The notes beneath the pieces were generated by a model, which saw only the letters and a list, made by a program, of their open reading frames with translations, did no database searches and had not been told where the DNA came from. Below, piece after piece: positions 16,640-24,971 of a DNA stretch of 42,249 nt. The DNA is from Chloroflexota bacterium. Lineage in GTDB: Bacteria > Chloroflexota > Dehalococcoidia > Lucifugimonadales > Lucifugimonadaceae. The translations under genes and the position numbers were made by a program. The stretch is from positions 1 through 42,249 of the forward strand of contig PCAX01000029.1 in assembly GCA_002730795.1 (NCBI GenBank), written 5' to 3'. The first letter of the stretch is position 1. Each line of letters begins with the position of its first letter.

Positions 16640-16659
16640 CCAACACTATTACGTGTTGG
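16640..16659. promoter_or_regulatory. Inverted repeat CCAACAC-N6-GTGTTGG in the DUF2520/ggt intergenic region
   Basis: A perfect 7-base inverted repeat has 6 bases between its arms and lies at the 5' end of the DUF2520 gene. It overlaps that gene's GTG start candidate, which argues for the downstream ATG start. It could be a protein-binding operator or a 5'UTR hairpin. Confidence 0.4.
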
Positions 16660-16679
16660 TAATATCAGCCATTTCAGAT

Positions 16680-16696
16680 TGTTTCAGTGCGAAACA
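16680..16696. promoter_or_regulatory. Inverted repeat TGTTTC-N5-GAAACA
   Basis: A perfect 6-base inverted repeat with 5 bases between arms sits mid-way in the divergent region between the DUF2520 gene and the ggt-like gene. It is a candidate operator; no matching regulator is identified. Confidence 0.3.
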
Positions 16697-16709
16697 ACAC
16701 GTATAAAGG

Positions 16710-16733
16710 TATCTACACGGTTATCTACACGGT
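16710..16733. repeat. Tandem 12-base repeat TATCTACACGGT x2
   Basis: Two perfect tandem copies of TATCTACACGGT lie at 16710-16721 and 16722-16733 in the same divergent intergenic region as the two inverted repeats. Direct repeats about one helical turn apart are typical of activator or cooperative repressor sites, but a simple slippage duplication is also possible. Confidence 0.45.
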
Positions 16734-16833
16734 AACGAGTCTACCAAACACATCTTAGTTAAACATTTTAAAGGGGTTAACAATTGAGGTGTGTAAATGC
16801 TTTTTGATTTATCTTAACTATAGCCAGTTAAAA

Positions 16834-16838
16834 AGGAG
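16834..16838 (+). promoter_or_regulatory. Ribosome binding site deciding the ggt-like start
   Basis: AGGAG lies 3 bases before ATG 16842 but 6 bases before ATG 16845. The second ATG therefore has the more workable spacing and is the preferred start. Confidence 0.6.
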
Positions 16839-16844
16839 AATATG

Positions 16845-18461
16845 ATGTCGTTTTTTAATTCACGAAGGTCCCCTATAGTTGCCCGTCATGGAGCTGTTGC
16901 TACCAGCCAACCTTTAGCGGCGCAATCAGGGTTAAAGATAATGATGGATGGTGGCAATGCTGTAGATGCTGCCGTCGCAGCTGCAGCGACTTTGAATGTT
17001 GTAGAACCGACTTCCACTGGCATCGGTGGTGATATGTTCGCCCTTATTTGGGATATCATAGAAAAAAAAGTTGTAGCCTTAAACGGTTCTGGTAGGTCCG
17101 GTTCAGGGGCTAATGTTAAAGAATTGAAGGATCTGGGGTATAGTGATTTTATCCCAAAAGAGGGTGAAGGGTGCCATTTTTCCGTGAGTGTTCCAGGGAC
17201 GGTACATGGGTGGGAAACAGCCCTTACTGGCTATGGAAGGATGTCGTTGAATGAGGTTTTGAAATCAGCGATACATTATGCATTAAATGGATTTGGTGTT
17301 TCAAAAATTGTTTCAAATGGTTGGGAAAATGGGGAAGAAAAATTAACTTACAGACCGTCTGGATTGGAATTATTACCTAATGGAAAAGCTCCAAGACATG
17401 GTGATTATGTCAAATTGCCAGAGCTCGGACGTTCGTTGGAAATAATTGCTGACGGGGGAAGTGAAGCATTTTACAGTGGCGATATTGGAAAGAAGATAGT
17501 TGATTTTATTGGGGCAGAGGGTGGTTGGCTAACACAAGAAGATCTCGACTCACATCATTCGGATTGGGATAACCCCATTTCAACTAAATATAAGGATATT
17601 GATATTTGGGAGTGCCCCCCAAATGGCCAAGGAATAGCGGCTCTTATCGCTTTGAATATAGTTGAAGGATTTGATATAGCATCTATGGGATATCAATCGG
17701 TTGAAGCTTACCATCACTTAATTGAATCTATGAGGTGTGGTTTTATGGATGCGCTTCAATATGTCGCGGATCCTAGAGTATCTGAAGTTCCAATAGGTCC
17801 CCTACTTTCGAAAGATTATGCATCGCAACGAAGATCCGAAATTAAATCAGATTCTGCCAACCCTTCAATTTCCTACGGAAATCCAATGGGTGGTTCCGAT
17901 ACGGTTTATGTTACAGCCGTCGACGGTGACGGGATGGCTTGTTCATTAATAAACAGTTTATACGCTGGATTTGGTTCCGGACTGGTAGTGCCTACTACAG
18001 GGATAGCCCTGCAAAATAGAGGGGCTTTGTTTTCACTGGACCCAGATCATCCTAATTATTTACAACCTCGTAAAAGGCCTTACCAAACTATTATTCCAGC
18101 TATGGCTACGCGCGATGATGAGATGTGGTTGAGTTTTGGTGTCATGGGAGGATTTCAGCAGCCGCAAGGTCATTTACAAGTGGTTTCGAACATGGTTGAT
18201 TTTAATTTGGATTCTCAACAGGCTTTGGACTCTCTAAGATTTAAAATAGATGTTGAAGACACGCAAAATGTTATGGTGGAGGATGGTCTTGATCCGAACA
18301 TAATACGCGATCTTGAACGCCGCGGGCACAACATTATGCTCCAGACTGGGATTGAAAGAGTTGGGATGGGCGGTGGTCAGATAATTTCTCGCGATCCCGA
18401 ATCAGGTGTTTTAACAGCAGGTTCTGAACCGCGTAAAGATGGGGCGGCTGTGGGTTGGTAG
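16845..18461 (+). CDS. Gamma-glutamyltransferase family protein
   Basis: The protein belongs to the Ntn-hydrolase gamma-glutamyltransferase superfamily, whose precursors cleave themselves before a Thr that becomes the nucleophile. N-terminal blocks 'GAVATSQPLAAQSGLKIMMDGGNAVDAAVAAAATLNVVEPTSTGIGGDMFALIWD' are characteristic. The cleavage site is read as D|TVYVTAVDGDGMACSLINSLYAGFGSG, where TVY replaces the usual TTH. 'RKRPYQTIIPAM' and 'GVMGGFQQPQGHLQV' follow. No signal peptide is seen, suggesting a cytoplasmic enzyme of the YwrD or oxamate-amidohydrolase kind rather than periplasmic GGT. The substrate is not predictable. The track start is ATG 16842; ATG 16845 has better Shine-Dalgarno spacing. 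Confidence 0.88.
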   Translation: MSFFNSRRSPIVARHGAVATSQPLAAQSGLKIMMDGGNAVDAAVAAAATLNVVEPTSTGIGGDMFALIWDIIEKKVVALNGSGRSGSGANVKELKDLGYSDFIPKEGEGCHFSVSVPGTVHGWETALTGYGRMSLNEVLKSAIHYALNGFGVSKIVSNGWENGEEKLTYRPSGLELLPNGKAPRHGDYVKLPELGRSLEIIADGGSEAFYSGDIGKKIVDFIGAEGGWLTQEDLDSHHSDWDNPISTKYKDIDIWECPPNGQGIAALIALNIVEGFDIASMGYQSVEAYHHLIESMRCGFMDALQYVADPRVSEVPIGPLLSKDYASQRRSEIKSDSANPSISYGNPMGGSDTVYVTAVDGDGMACSLINSLYAGFGSGLVVPTTGIALQNRGALFSLDPDHPNYLQPRKRPYQTIIPAMATRDDEMWLSFGVMGGFQQPQGHLQVVSNMVDFNLDSQQALDSLRFKIDVEDTQNVMVEDGLDPNIIRDLERRGHNIMLQTGIERVGMGGGQIISRDPESGVLTAGSEPRKDGAAVGW

Positions 18462-18505
18462 ATGTGTAAAGGGTTTATTATTACCTAAAATTTCTATTTA
18501 ATAAG

Positions 18506-18550
18506 AATATTATATAATATTACAGTATTATTAGGAATATTAAGGAATAT
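18506..18550. promoter_or_regulatory. 16-base perfect palindrome and AGGAATAT direct repeats upstream of the HTH gene
   Basis: AATATTATATAATATT (18506-18521) is a perfect palindrome. It is followed by TTAGGAATAT (18531-18540) and TAAGGAATAT (18541-18550), which continue directly toward the GTG start at 18564. An imperfect further copy (TAAGAATAT) lies at 18502-18510. This would suit an autoregulatory operator, but the very low GC weakens the case. Confidence 0.4.
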
Positions 18551-18563
18551 AGGTGTAATTAGG

Positions 18564-19481
18564 GTGAATGGCATCAAAGTCAGGGATATAGCGGCTCGTC
18601 TGAATGTTAGTGAAAAAACTGTCTATAAATGGTTAAAAAACGGGATTTTGCCTGCCACGCGTTTGGGGAAAACATGGATCGTCACGGAACAATCGTTGGT
18701 GACATTATTAAATCCTGCAAAAAAAGATCAATATCAAGAAGAGACAAAAAAACTCGGTGACCATCTAGAGGTCAACCCAAGGGATACCGATAAATTGGCT
18801 TTAGAGAAGTTTTTTTCACTTATGAACGGGTCATTTAATGCTGGTATAGAAGCCATATTGGGTCCTAGGTCATCTGATCCTGACACCTCCAAGATCATCG
18901 GTAAGGAACTCGAATTATGTGGCAAGGAAATACGACTAATGGGAGTCGGATTGAGGGAATTTTTTGGTGAAAGGGGGCATACAGGGATTTTGCGGTCCAT
19001 GGCAGATGATGATAGAGATGTGTCACTCAAGGCGATTTTAGTAGATCCGGTAGGAAAATTTGCCCGGGCGCGCTCCGTTTTGGAGGATGGTGTTCGGTTT
19101 CATGACGAAGAACGTTTTCGCATAGGATCCCTTTATAGTGATTCCTGGCGGAGTTTAAATGTTATTGTGGCCCTAAAGAACAAAGCTGATCAAAGTAATA
19201 AATTTAAAATGGATGCAAGGTTCGTTGATTATTGGCCGTCTGTTTATATGGTTATGACTGATAATTGTTGTTTTGTTGAGACCTATCATTTTGGTAAACC
19301 CGATGATGCTATTGACGGTTCCTCAATAGATGGAATTGTTCCAATTATACGAGTGTCAAAAGTTAGCGAGTATTACAAAGTGTTACGACACCATTTTGAT
19401 TATGTCTGGTCTGGAATCAACCACCATATTTCCGTCCGTTCATTAAGTGAAGTTGCCCAGTCAATGGAAGTCAACATTTGA
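18564..19481 (+). CDS. MerR/excisionase-type HTH regulator with PLD-like C-terminal domain
   Basis: Residues about 1-50 form an excisionase-type winged helix (VRDIAARLNVSEKTVYKWLKNGILPATRLGKTWIVTEQSL). The remaining ~220 residues are not clearly assigned. Blocks such as 'CGKEIRLMGVGLREFF', 'VSLKAILVDPVG', 'DGIVPIIRVSKVSEYYKVLRHHFDYVWSGI' resemble the phospholipase-D fold used as a sensory or dimerisation domain in some regulators, but no HKD (HxKxxxxD) catalytic motif is present. It is therefore probably a DNA-binding regulator with a non-catalytic sensor. The start is GTG, with AGGTG about 9 bases upstream. It lies between the ggt-like gene and ino1 and could control either. Confidence 0.65.
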   Translation: MNGIKVRDIAARLNVSEKTVYKWLKNGILPATRLGKTWIVTEQSLVTLLNPAKKDQYQEETKKLGDHLEVNPRDTDKLALEKFFSLMNGSFNAGIEAILGPRSSDPDTSKIIGKELELCGKEIRLMGVGLREFFGERGHTGILRSMADDDRDVSLKAILVDPVGKFARARSVLEDGVRFHDEERFRIGSLYSDSWRSLNVIVALKNKADQSNKFKMDARFVDYWPSVYMVMTDNCCFVETYHFGKPDDAIDGSSIDGIVPIIRVSKVSEYYKVLRHHFDYVWSGINHHISVRSLSEVAQSMEVNI

Positions 19482-19617
19482 AGGGTTTAGAAAACTTAGG
19501 AAGTGATTTCGATAAATTTGTAGAAAATGTTCCTGATTGTTCTTATTGTTTTTTAGTAATGTTTTTATTGGTGTGTTTTATATGTGTATAAAAAATAGAA
19601 TAGATTAGAGGGATCAC

Positions 19618-20691
19618 ATGGGAAAAATAAATGTAGCTATTATAGGCGCTGGAAACTGCGCGTCATCACTCGTACAGGGGTTGTACAAATACGCTGAGGT
19701 GGACGAATCATCTGATCCAGTTTCGGGTGTTATGCATAACGTATTGGGAGGTTATGCCATAGGGGACGTTAATATAGTTGCTGCTTTCGATGTTGATGGT
19801 GAAAAGGTTGGTAAAGATTTATCCGAAGCCCTTTTTACCAAAAACAACAATGCAGTTAAATTCCATGATGTACCAAATGTTGGTGTTACTGTTGATAGAG
19901 GGATGACTCATGACGGTATAGGAGAATACCTTAAAGACGTTATAGAGAAAGCCGAAGGATCAACATCAGATATTGTCGGTATATTGAGAGAGAGAAAAGT
20001 GGATGTGGTTATCAATTACCTTCCCGTAGGTTCTGAGCAGGCGACCAAATGGTATGTTGAGCAGGTCTTAGCTGCCGGTTGCGCTTTCGTGAATTGTATA
20101 CCGGTTTTCATAGCGAAAGAACCATACTGGCAAAAAAGATTTGTTGACAAGGGGTTACCAATAGTTGGGGATGATATCAAATCTCAAGTGGGCGCCACTA
20201 TCGTTCATAGAGTACTCGCCAGATTGTTTGAAGATAGGGGTGTAAGGTTGGATAGGACATATCAATTGAATTTTGGTGGTAATACGGACTTTTACAACAT
20301 GTTAGAACGAAGCAGATTGGTTTCCAAAAAAATATCCAAGACCAATGCTGTTCAATCACAACTAGAAAAAGAACTTCCTACGGATGACGTACATATAGGT
20401 CCATCCGACCATGTTCCTTGGCTTGAAGATCGTAAGTGGGCTTATATCAGATTGGAAGGAACATCGTGGGGCGATCAACCTTTAAACATTGAATTAAAAC
20501 TTGAAGTAGAGGATAGTCCAAATTCTGCTGGTGTAGCTATAGATGCTATTAGGTGCGCCAAGATTGCAATGGATAACAATATAACTGGTGCGTTAGAGTC
20601 CCCATCAGCGTATTTTATGAAGTCTCCTCCACACCAGATGCGGGACGACGATGCCAGGAGAGCTGTAGAAGATTTTGCTTCTGATAACTAA
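19618..20691 (+). CDS. ino1: Myo-inositol-1-phosphate synthase
   Basis: The enzyme isomerises glucose-6-phosphate to 1L-myo-inositol-1-phosphate using bound NAD. The 357-residue size and motifs match the short mycobacterial and archaeal type: N-terminal '[17 protein letters not shown]', '[39 protein letters not shown]', '[26 protein letters not shown]', '[14 protein letters not shown]', '[23 protein letters not shown]' and '[22 protein letters not shown]'-like C-terminal blocks. AGAGGG precedes the ATG. Downstream are a PimA-like glycosyltransferase and a CDP-alcohol phosphatidyltransferase, so its product very likely becomes a phosphatidylinositol(-phosphate) head group. Confidence 0.95.
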   Translation: MGKINVAIIGAGNCASSLVQGLYKYAEVDESSDPVSGVMHNVLGGYAIGDVNIVAAFDVDGEKVGKDLSEALFTKNNNAVKFHDVPNVGVTVDRGMTHDGIGEYLKDVIEKAEGSTSDIVGILRERKVDVVINYLPVGSEQATKWYVEQVLAAGCAFVNCIPVFIAKEPYWQKRFVDKGLPIVGDDIKSQVGATIVHRVLARLFEDRGVRLDRTYQLNFGGNTDFYNMLERSRLVSKKISKTNAVQSQLEKELPTDDVHIGPSDHVPWLEDRKWAYIRLEGTSWGDQPLNIELKLEVEDSPNSAGVAIDAIRCAKIAMDNNITGALESPSAYFMKSPPHQMRDDDARRAVEDFASDN

Positions 20692-20797
20692 TGAATTCAA
20701 CGATTTAACAGTAAACTGTGGTCTATGGAGTTGGAGTTAGAATATAAACAAAACTTTTAATTTCGTTACAAATGTTTGTAATTTGTAAGATAGACTT

Positions 20798-21952
20798 TTG
20801 AAAATAGCTCAAATATCTCCATACGATTTTGCCTATCATGGTGGTGTTCAAACCCATATTGCCAATTTAGCTTTTGAGCTCAAAAGGCGGGGCAACGAAA
20901 TAACCATCTTGGCCCCATGCTCTAAAAGTCAACCCGTTACATCTGTTGAAGGATCGGATTTTATATCTTTTGGTCGATCCATCCCGATACCTGTAGGAGG
21001 CTCTATAGCGAGGATTTCTCCTTTGATTTGGGGTGACCGGAAACTGAAAACTATACTGGAACAGAGAAACTTTGACATCATTCACATACATGAACCATTT
21101 GTTCCCGCCATTTCTTTCATGGCGTTGAACATGGCAAAAGCACCTGTCGTGGGAACTTTTCATTCATATAATGATAGTAAAACCTCAGGGTATAATTTTT
21201 TGAAACCTTTCTTGTTGAAATCTTCTGGAAATATGGCTGCCAAAATTGCAGTTTCTGAACCAGCAAAAAACTATATTAGTAAGTTTTTTGCTGGTAAGTA
21301 CCATGTCATACCAAATGGCGTGGACACAAAATTTTTCTCCAAATCGAGGGCATATCCATCTTTTTTTGATCGTAAATCGGTCAACTTATTATTCGTAGGG
21401 AGGATTAATGAATCTAGGAAGGGACTCAGATGGCTAATAGGGGCATATTCAATTTTGAAATGGAGAAATTCAAATATTAAACTCGTAGTTGTCGGTGGGG
21501 GTGTGCCTGACGGTGAAACTTATAGGATTATGGGAGAAAGATGTTTGGATGATATTGTGTTTACAGGACCAGTTTCGGATGACGAGTTAGCAAGTTATTA
21601 CCAGCATGCAGATGTTTTTTGTGCACCTAATACTGGAAAGGAAAGCTTTGGTTTTATTATTATTGAATCGATGGCTTCGTCTACTCCGATTGTTGCCTCT
21701 GATATTCCGGGGTTTAACTCAGTTATGGAAAATAACGTGCAAGGATTATTCGTTCAACCAAAAAGTGAAATTGCCCTAGCAAATGCAATAAATAAGATGA
21801 TTGAAGATCCCGCTATGAGGATCAAGTTTGGTATCAACGGGCGAAATACGGCCGCACTTTATAGTTGGGATAAAGTGGTGGATAGAATTTTGGGCGTTTA
21901 TGAAAATGCCCTCATGTTAGACAACTCAAGGCCATTTGACAGTAAGGTTTAG
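20798..21952 (+). CDS. PimA-like GT4 glycosyltransferase (phosphatidylinositol mannosyltransferase)
   Basis: This is a GT-B, family GT4 retaining glycosyltransferase of 384 residues. The N-terminus 'MKIAQISPYDFAYHGGVQTHIANLAFELKRRGNEITIL' and 'VVGTFHSY' fit PimA; the donor-site motif is 'GKESFGFIIIESMASSTPIVASDIPGF' (ExxxxxxxE). It lies between ino1 and a pgsA-type gene, the setting expected for a mannosyltransferase acting on phosphatidylinositol at the inner face of the membrane. A different lipid glycosyltransferase activity cannot be excluded. The start is TTG with no clear Shine-Dalgarno, and it begins directly with the conserved MKIAQISPY. Confidence 0.84.
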   Translation: MKIAQISPYDFAYHGGVQTHIANLAFELKRRGNEITILAPCSKSQPVTSVEGSDFISFGRSIPIPVGGSIARISPLIWGDRKLKTILEQRNFDIIHIHEPFVPAISFMALNMAKAPVVGTFHSYNDSKTSGYNFLKPFLLKSSGNMAAKIAVSEPAKNYISKFFAGKYHVIPNGVDTKFFSKSRAYPSFFDRKSVNLLFVGRINESRKGLRWLIGAYSILKWRNSNIKLVVVGGGVPDGETYRIMGERCLDDIVFTGPVSDDELASYYQHADVFCAPNTGKESFGFIIIESMASSTPIVASDIPGFNSVMENNVQGLFVQPKSEIALANAINKMIEDPAMRIKFGINGRNTAALYSWDKVVDRILGVYENALMLDNSRPFDSKV

Positions 21953-21963
21953 AATAACAAAAA

Positions 21964-22551
21964 ATGATATCTATTAGATTAAAATTGCGTAGAATTGTTT
22001 CTAAATGGTTTGAAAATCCTATCGTAGACCTTTTGGTATTTTTAAAACTTCCCCCCTCTTTAATCACCGTTTTTGGACTAGCCCTTGCCTCAGTTGGAGC
22101 CTATTTCTGTTACAAGGGTAACTTTCTTGTGGCAGGGATAATCGTTTTTATAAGTGCAATTTTCGATATGCTTGATGGAGGAGTGGCCCGAAAAACAAGC
22201 AATGTAACGACCAAGGGAGCTCTACTCGATTCGGTTACTGATCGATTGAGTGAATCCGTAATTCTTATAGGGATCGGGGCATATTTTTTGGACCAAGCAA
22301 ATAACACTTTGGTTATTTTGACCATGATAGCTCTTGTAGGCTCGTTGATGGTAAGCTATATCAGAGCAAGGTCCGAAGGATTGCAAGTTCCGGCAATGGG
22401 AGGTATTTTAACCCGACCAGAAAGAGTCATCATTGTAGTTTTGAGTTTGATAATAGGTTTCCCGAATTATGGTATTTGGATATTGTCTGTTGGCACTCCA
22501 ATTAGTGCTTTACAAAGAATGTTTTTATCATGGCGCTCAATGAACCGGTAA
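21964..22551 (+). CDS. CDP-alcohol phosphatidyltransferase, probable phosphatidylinositol phosphate synthase
   Basis: An integral membrane enzyme of 195 residues with about six helices. The complete family signature DG-x2-AR-x8-G-x3-D-x3-D is seen as 'DMLDGGVARKTSNVTTKGALLDSVTD'. Enzymes of this family condense CDP-diacylglycerol with an alcohol. Placement after ino1 and a PimA-like gene favours inositol-1-phosphate as acceptor (PgsA1/PIP-synthase type) over glycerol-phosphate. It starts 11 bases after the pimA-like stop. Confidence 0.88.
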   Translation: MISIRLKLRRIVSKWFENPIVDLLVFLKLPPSLITVFGLALASVGAYFCYKGNFLVAGIIVFISAIFDMLDGGVARKTSNVTTKGALLDSVTDRLSESVILIGIGAYFLDQANNTLVILTMIALVGSLMVSYIRARSEGLQVPAMGGILTRPERVIIVVLSLIIGFPNYGIWILSVGTPISALQRMFLSWRSMNR

Positions 22552-22560
22552 ACTAAAAAT

Positions 22561-23937
22561 TTGGGTAGCATATTGAGATTCAACCATATTTTTCTAGCCA
22601 TAATTGTCGTTTTATTGACCTTTTGTTTGCTTGGGTTGCCTACAGTTAATGCAGACGAAAAACCCGAAAACCTTGAAATTTTATCCTCTAGCGTGACCTC
22701 TGAATTTCCAAATGGGATTTCGTTTACCGCCGATTTTTCTTCTAATCAGAAATTGGAAGAAATAAAAATTTATTTTAAATCAGGTCCCCAATCGACTGTC
22801 CAATATGCTTATATGGACCTAAAAGAATTGAATGGAAAGATTACTGGAGAACTTTTTTACAGGACTAATTCTGGGGATCGTTATTTGCCTCCTGGTACCA
22901 CCGTTAATTATTGGTTCATTGGAATCACCGAATCTGGTCTGGAGATGAAAACAGAATCAAATAGTTTTATATACAACGATTCTAGATATGAATGGAATGA
23001 ACTATCGTCAGGCCCTGTCACTATTTTATTCCATGGACCTATGAAAACTAGGGCAGAGAGACTGAGTGATGCAGTTACCAAATGTTTGGAAATTATGGGT
23101 CCGATTACAGGGGCTGAGATAGAAACTCCAATAACCATGACTTTGTATAATAACAACGCTGAAATGATTGGGGCAGTACAATCTCGGAGTATGGCAACTA
23201 GTCGTGAATTAATTACCGAAGGACAGGCCTTTTATTCTGAAAGTGTAGTGTTAGTGTTAGCTGGTCGACGAGATATAGGTACGGCTACCCATGAGATAAC
23301 TCATATTTTAGTAGGTAGGGCGGCAGGGTCGTCCGGTCAAGTACCATTATGGTTGAATGAAGGTTTAGCCGAATACGGTAATATGGATAAGTCGATATCT
23401 TATAATAGGTTTTTAGAATGGGCCATGGACACTAACAGACTTCTGCCTCTAAGTCATTTGAATCGATTTCCTGGAGATGCTAATTTGACTCTCGTAGCCT
23501 ATGGTCAGGCTAGGAGTGTTGTGGATTACATGATTACTAAATATGGTACCGATAATATGGCAAATCTATTGTCATTGTTAAAATCTGGTCGGGGAATAGA
23601 TTCATCGTTGGAAGAAGTTTACGGGATTGACTTGGAAAATCTCGAGTCGGACTGGAGAGATTCTATAGGCGCCCCACCATATGTTCCTCCCAAACCCAAA
23701 ACAACTGACCTGCCTGCAGCAGAACCTACTCCGGGTTATAAGCTTTTTACTTTGTCTCCGGACAGTGAAGGTACAGATGTTTCTATGTCTCCTATAGAGG
23801 AAGATGCACTGGAAAATAACCTTCAAAGTAAAAAGCTCGAAGGAGCCTGTACTACTGGTGGTAGATCTGACCTGGCGTGGATTGGTTTGTTACTTATGAT
23901 ATTTTGGGCTTATGGCAAAACGAAACGTAGAGCGTGA
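22561..23937 (+). CDS. Secreted HEITH zinc metallopeptidase (peptidase MA-like) with Cys-type C-terminal anchor
   Basis: A signal peptide (hydrophobic stretch to VNA-DE) is followed by a beta-rich region and a metallopeptidase domain with H244-E-I-T-H248 and 'PLWLNEGLAEYGN' supplying the third ligand about 20 residues on, a gluzincin pattern of the peptidase MA-like group. After a Pro-rich stretch (PPYVPPKPKTTDLPAAEPTP) the protein ends with EGACTT, a spacer, a hydrophobic helix (LAWIGLLLMIFWAYG) and KTKRRA. The Cys lies about 28 residues from the end, like the protein at 3106. The start is TTG 22561; no nearby ATG is available. It ends the inositol-lipid run, 9 bases after the pgsA-type gene. 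Confidence 0.82.
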   Translation: MGSILRFNHIFLAIIVVLLTFCLLGLPTVNADEKPENLEILSSSVTSEFPNGISFTADFSSNQKLEEIKIYFKSGPQSTVQYAYMDLKELNGKITGELFYRTNSGDRYLPPGTTVNYWFIGITESGLEMKTESNSFIYNDSRYEWNELSSGPVTILFHGPMKTRAERLSDAVTKCLEIMGPITGAEIETPITMTLYNNNAEMIGAVQSRSMATSRELITEGQAFYSESVVLVLAGRRDIGTATHEITHILVGRAAGSSGQVPLWLNEGLAEYGNMDKSISYNRFLEWAMDTNRLLPLSHLNRFPGDANLTLVAYGQARSVVDYMITKYGTDNMANLLSLLKSGRGIDSSLEEVYGIDLENLESDWRDSIGAPPYVPPKPKTTDLPAAEPTPGYKLFTLSPDSEGTDVSMSPIEEDALENNLQSKKLEGACTTGGRSDLAWIGLLLMIFWAYGKTKRRA

Positions 23938-23984
23938 TTATCCTTTTTTGACCTATAGACGAGTGAGGACCTGAAGGTACTAGA

Positions 23985-24845
23985 TCACTTATCCACTTTT
24001 CTAGATAAATTAAGAATTTTATTGAGAGTTCCGCCTAAAATTTCTTTCTTGTCATTATCGGTAACGAAATCACAATAAGTTCTGAAGGCTTCAAGAGATT
24101 GTCTATATGTCATTGATTTTCGAACGACAGGGAAGTCCGACCCCCAACACATTCTGGTACCAAATGCTTGATAACACTCTTCATAGATGTATTTTGTGTC
24201 TTTGTAAGGAAAATTCCAGTCTTTTTTTTGATCGGTGACATAATGAAACCCGGAAAGTTTCAAATGAATGTTTGGATATTTTGACGATTCTAAAACATTC
24301 TGTAAGTTTTTATTAGCATCTTTACCATGAGCTTTCAACCCGGACATGTGGTGACAAAGAATGTTCAATTTAGGGTGGCGTTCGGCTACTTTTCGTACCT
24401 CATTTTGGTGGTGGGGACCCATGGCAATACTAGCGATGATTTTTGCTTCTTCTGCTAATTTAAAAAAATCCCTACCATCCTGAGAATTCATCCAATCCCC
24501 ATTGTCCGCCTGTGCAAGATAGTGAGTAAAGGCTTTCATGGGCCATTTATTTATTGCAGATTCCAAGCGCCCAGCAGCACCTTTGGTGTGGTATGTTTCC
24601 GACCAAAATGAGTCAACATCGGCAAATTGATCCAACCTATCGGGATATTTTTTTACGGCACTTGCAACGTAATCATTGTTTTCTTTGTTTCTAAAAATTT
24701 GCGCACAAACTATTGTGGCTTTATTAACCCCTGACAAGTCCATTCGGTTAATGAGAGTTTCCACAGAACCATGAGTTTTTGGGTATGGTGGTTCCGGCAG
24801 GTATGGCCAATAAGACCAAGAATGGCAATGTGAATCGATTATCAT
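23985..24845 (-). CDS. Amidohydrolase-2 family TIM-barrel hydrolase
   Basis: The 286-residue protein starts with the metal motif 'IIDSHCHSW' (HxH), includes 'ILCHHMSGLKAHG' and ends with 'MCWGSDFPVVRKSMTYRQSLEAF', where GSDFP carries the catalytic Asp. This is the Amidohydro_2 family, which includes lactonases and decarboxylases of sugar acids and aromatic acids. The substrate is not predictable. It is convergent with the HEITH peptidase and divergent from amtB. Confidence 0.87.
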   Translation of the reverse strand: MIIDSHCHSWSYWPYLPEPPYPKTHGSVETLINRMDLSGVNKATIVCAQIFRNKENNDYVASAVKKYPDRLDQFADVDSFWSETYHTKGAAGRLESAINKWPMKAFTHYLAQADNGDWMNSQDGRDFFKLAEEAKIIASIAMGPHHQNEVRKVAERHPKLNILCHHMSGLKAHGKDANKNLQNVLESSKYPNIHLKLSGFHYVTDQKKDWNFPYKDTKYIYEECYQAFGTRMCWGSDFPVVRKSMTYRQSLEAFRTYCDFVTDNDKKEILGGTLNKILNLSRKVDK

Positions 24846-24954
24846 AGGTTAAATTGTAAACTCTTAAAAAATTTAATAGCTTTGACACACTATTGCAACA
24901 TTTACGAAACATATTTTAATTAGGATGTAGGTATATAACATTTTTGCACATTAC

Positions 24955-24962
24955 TAAGGAGG
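24955..24962 (+). promoter_or_regulatory. Strong Shine-Dalgarno of amtB
   Basis: TAAGGAGG, nearly a full anti-16S match, lies 9 bases before the amtB ATG. It is one of the strongest ribosome binding sites in the window, where many genes have none. A TTGACA at 24882-24887 may be part of the promoter, but I see no well-spaced -10. Confidence 0.6.
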
Positions 24963-24971
24963 ATAACAATT

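Noticed and set aside
24882-24937. A sigma-70 promoter for amtB using TTGACA
   Set aside because: TTGACA is present, but no -10 hexamer occurs at 16-18 bases; the TATATAA further down is too far. Not strong enough to list as a promoter.
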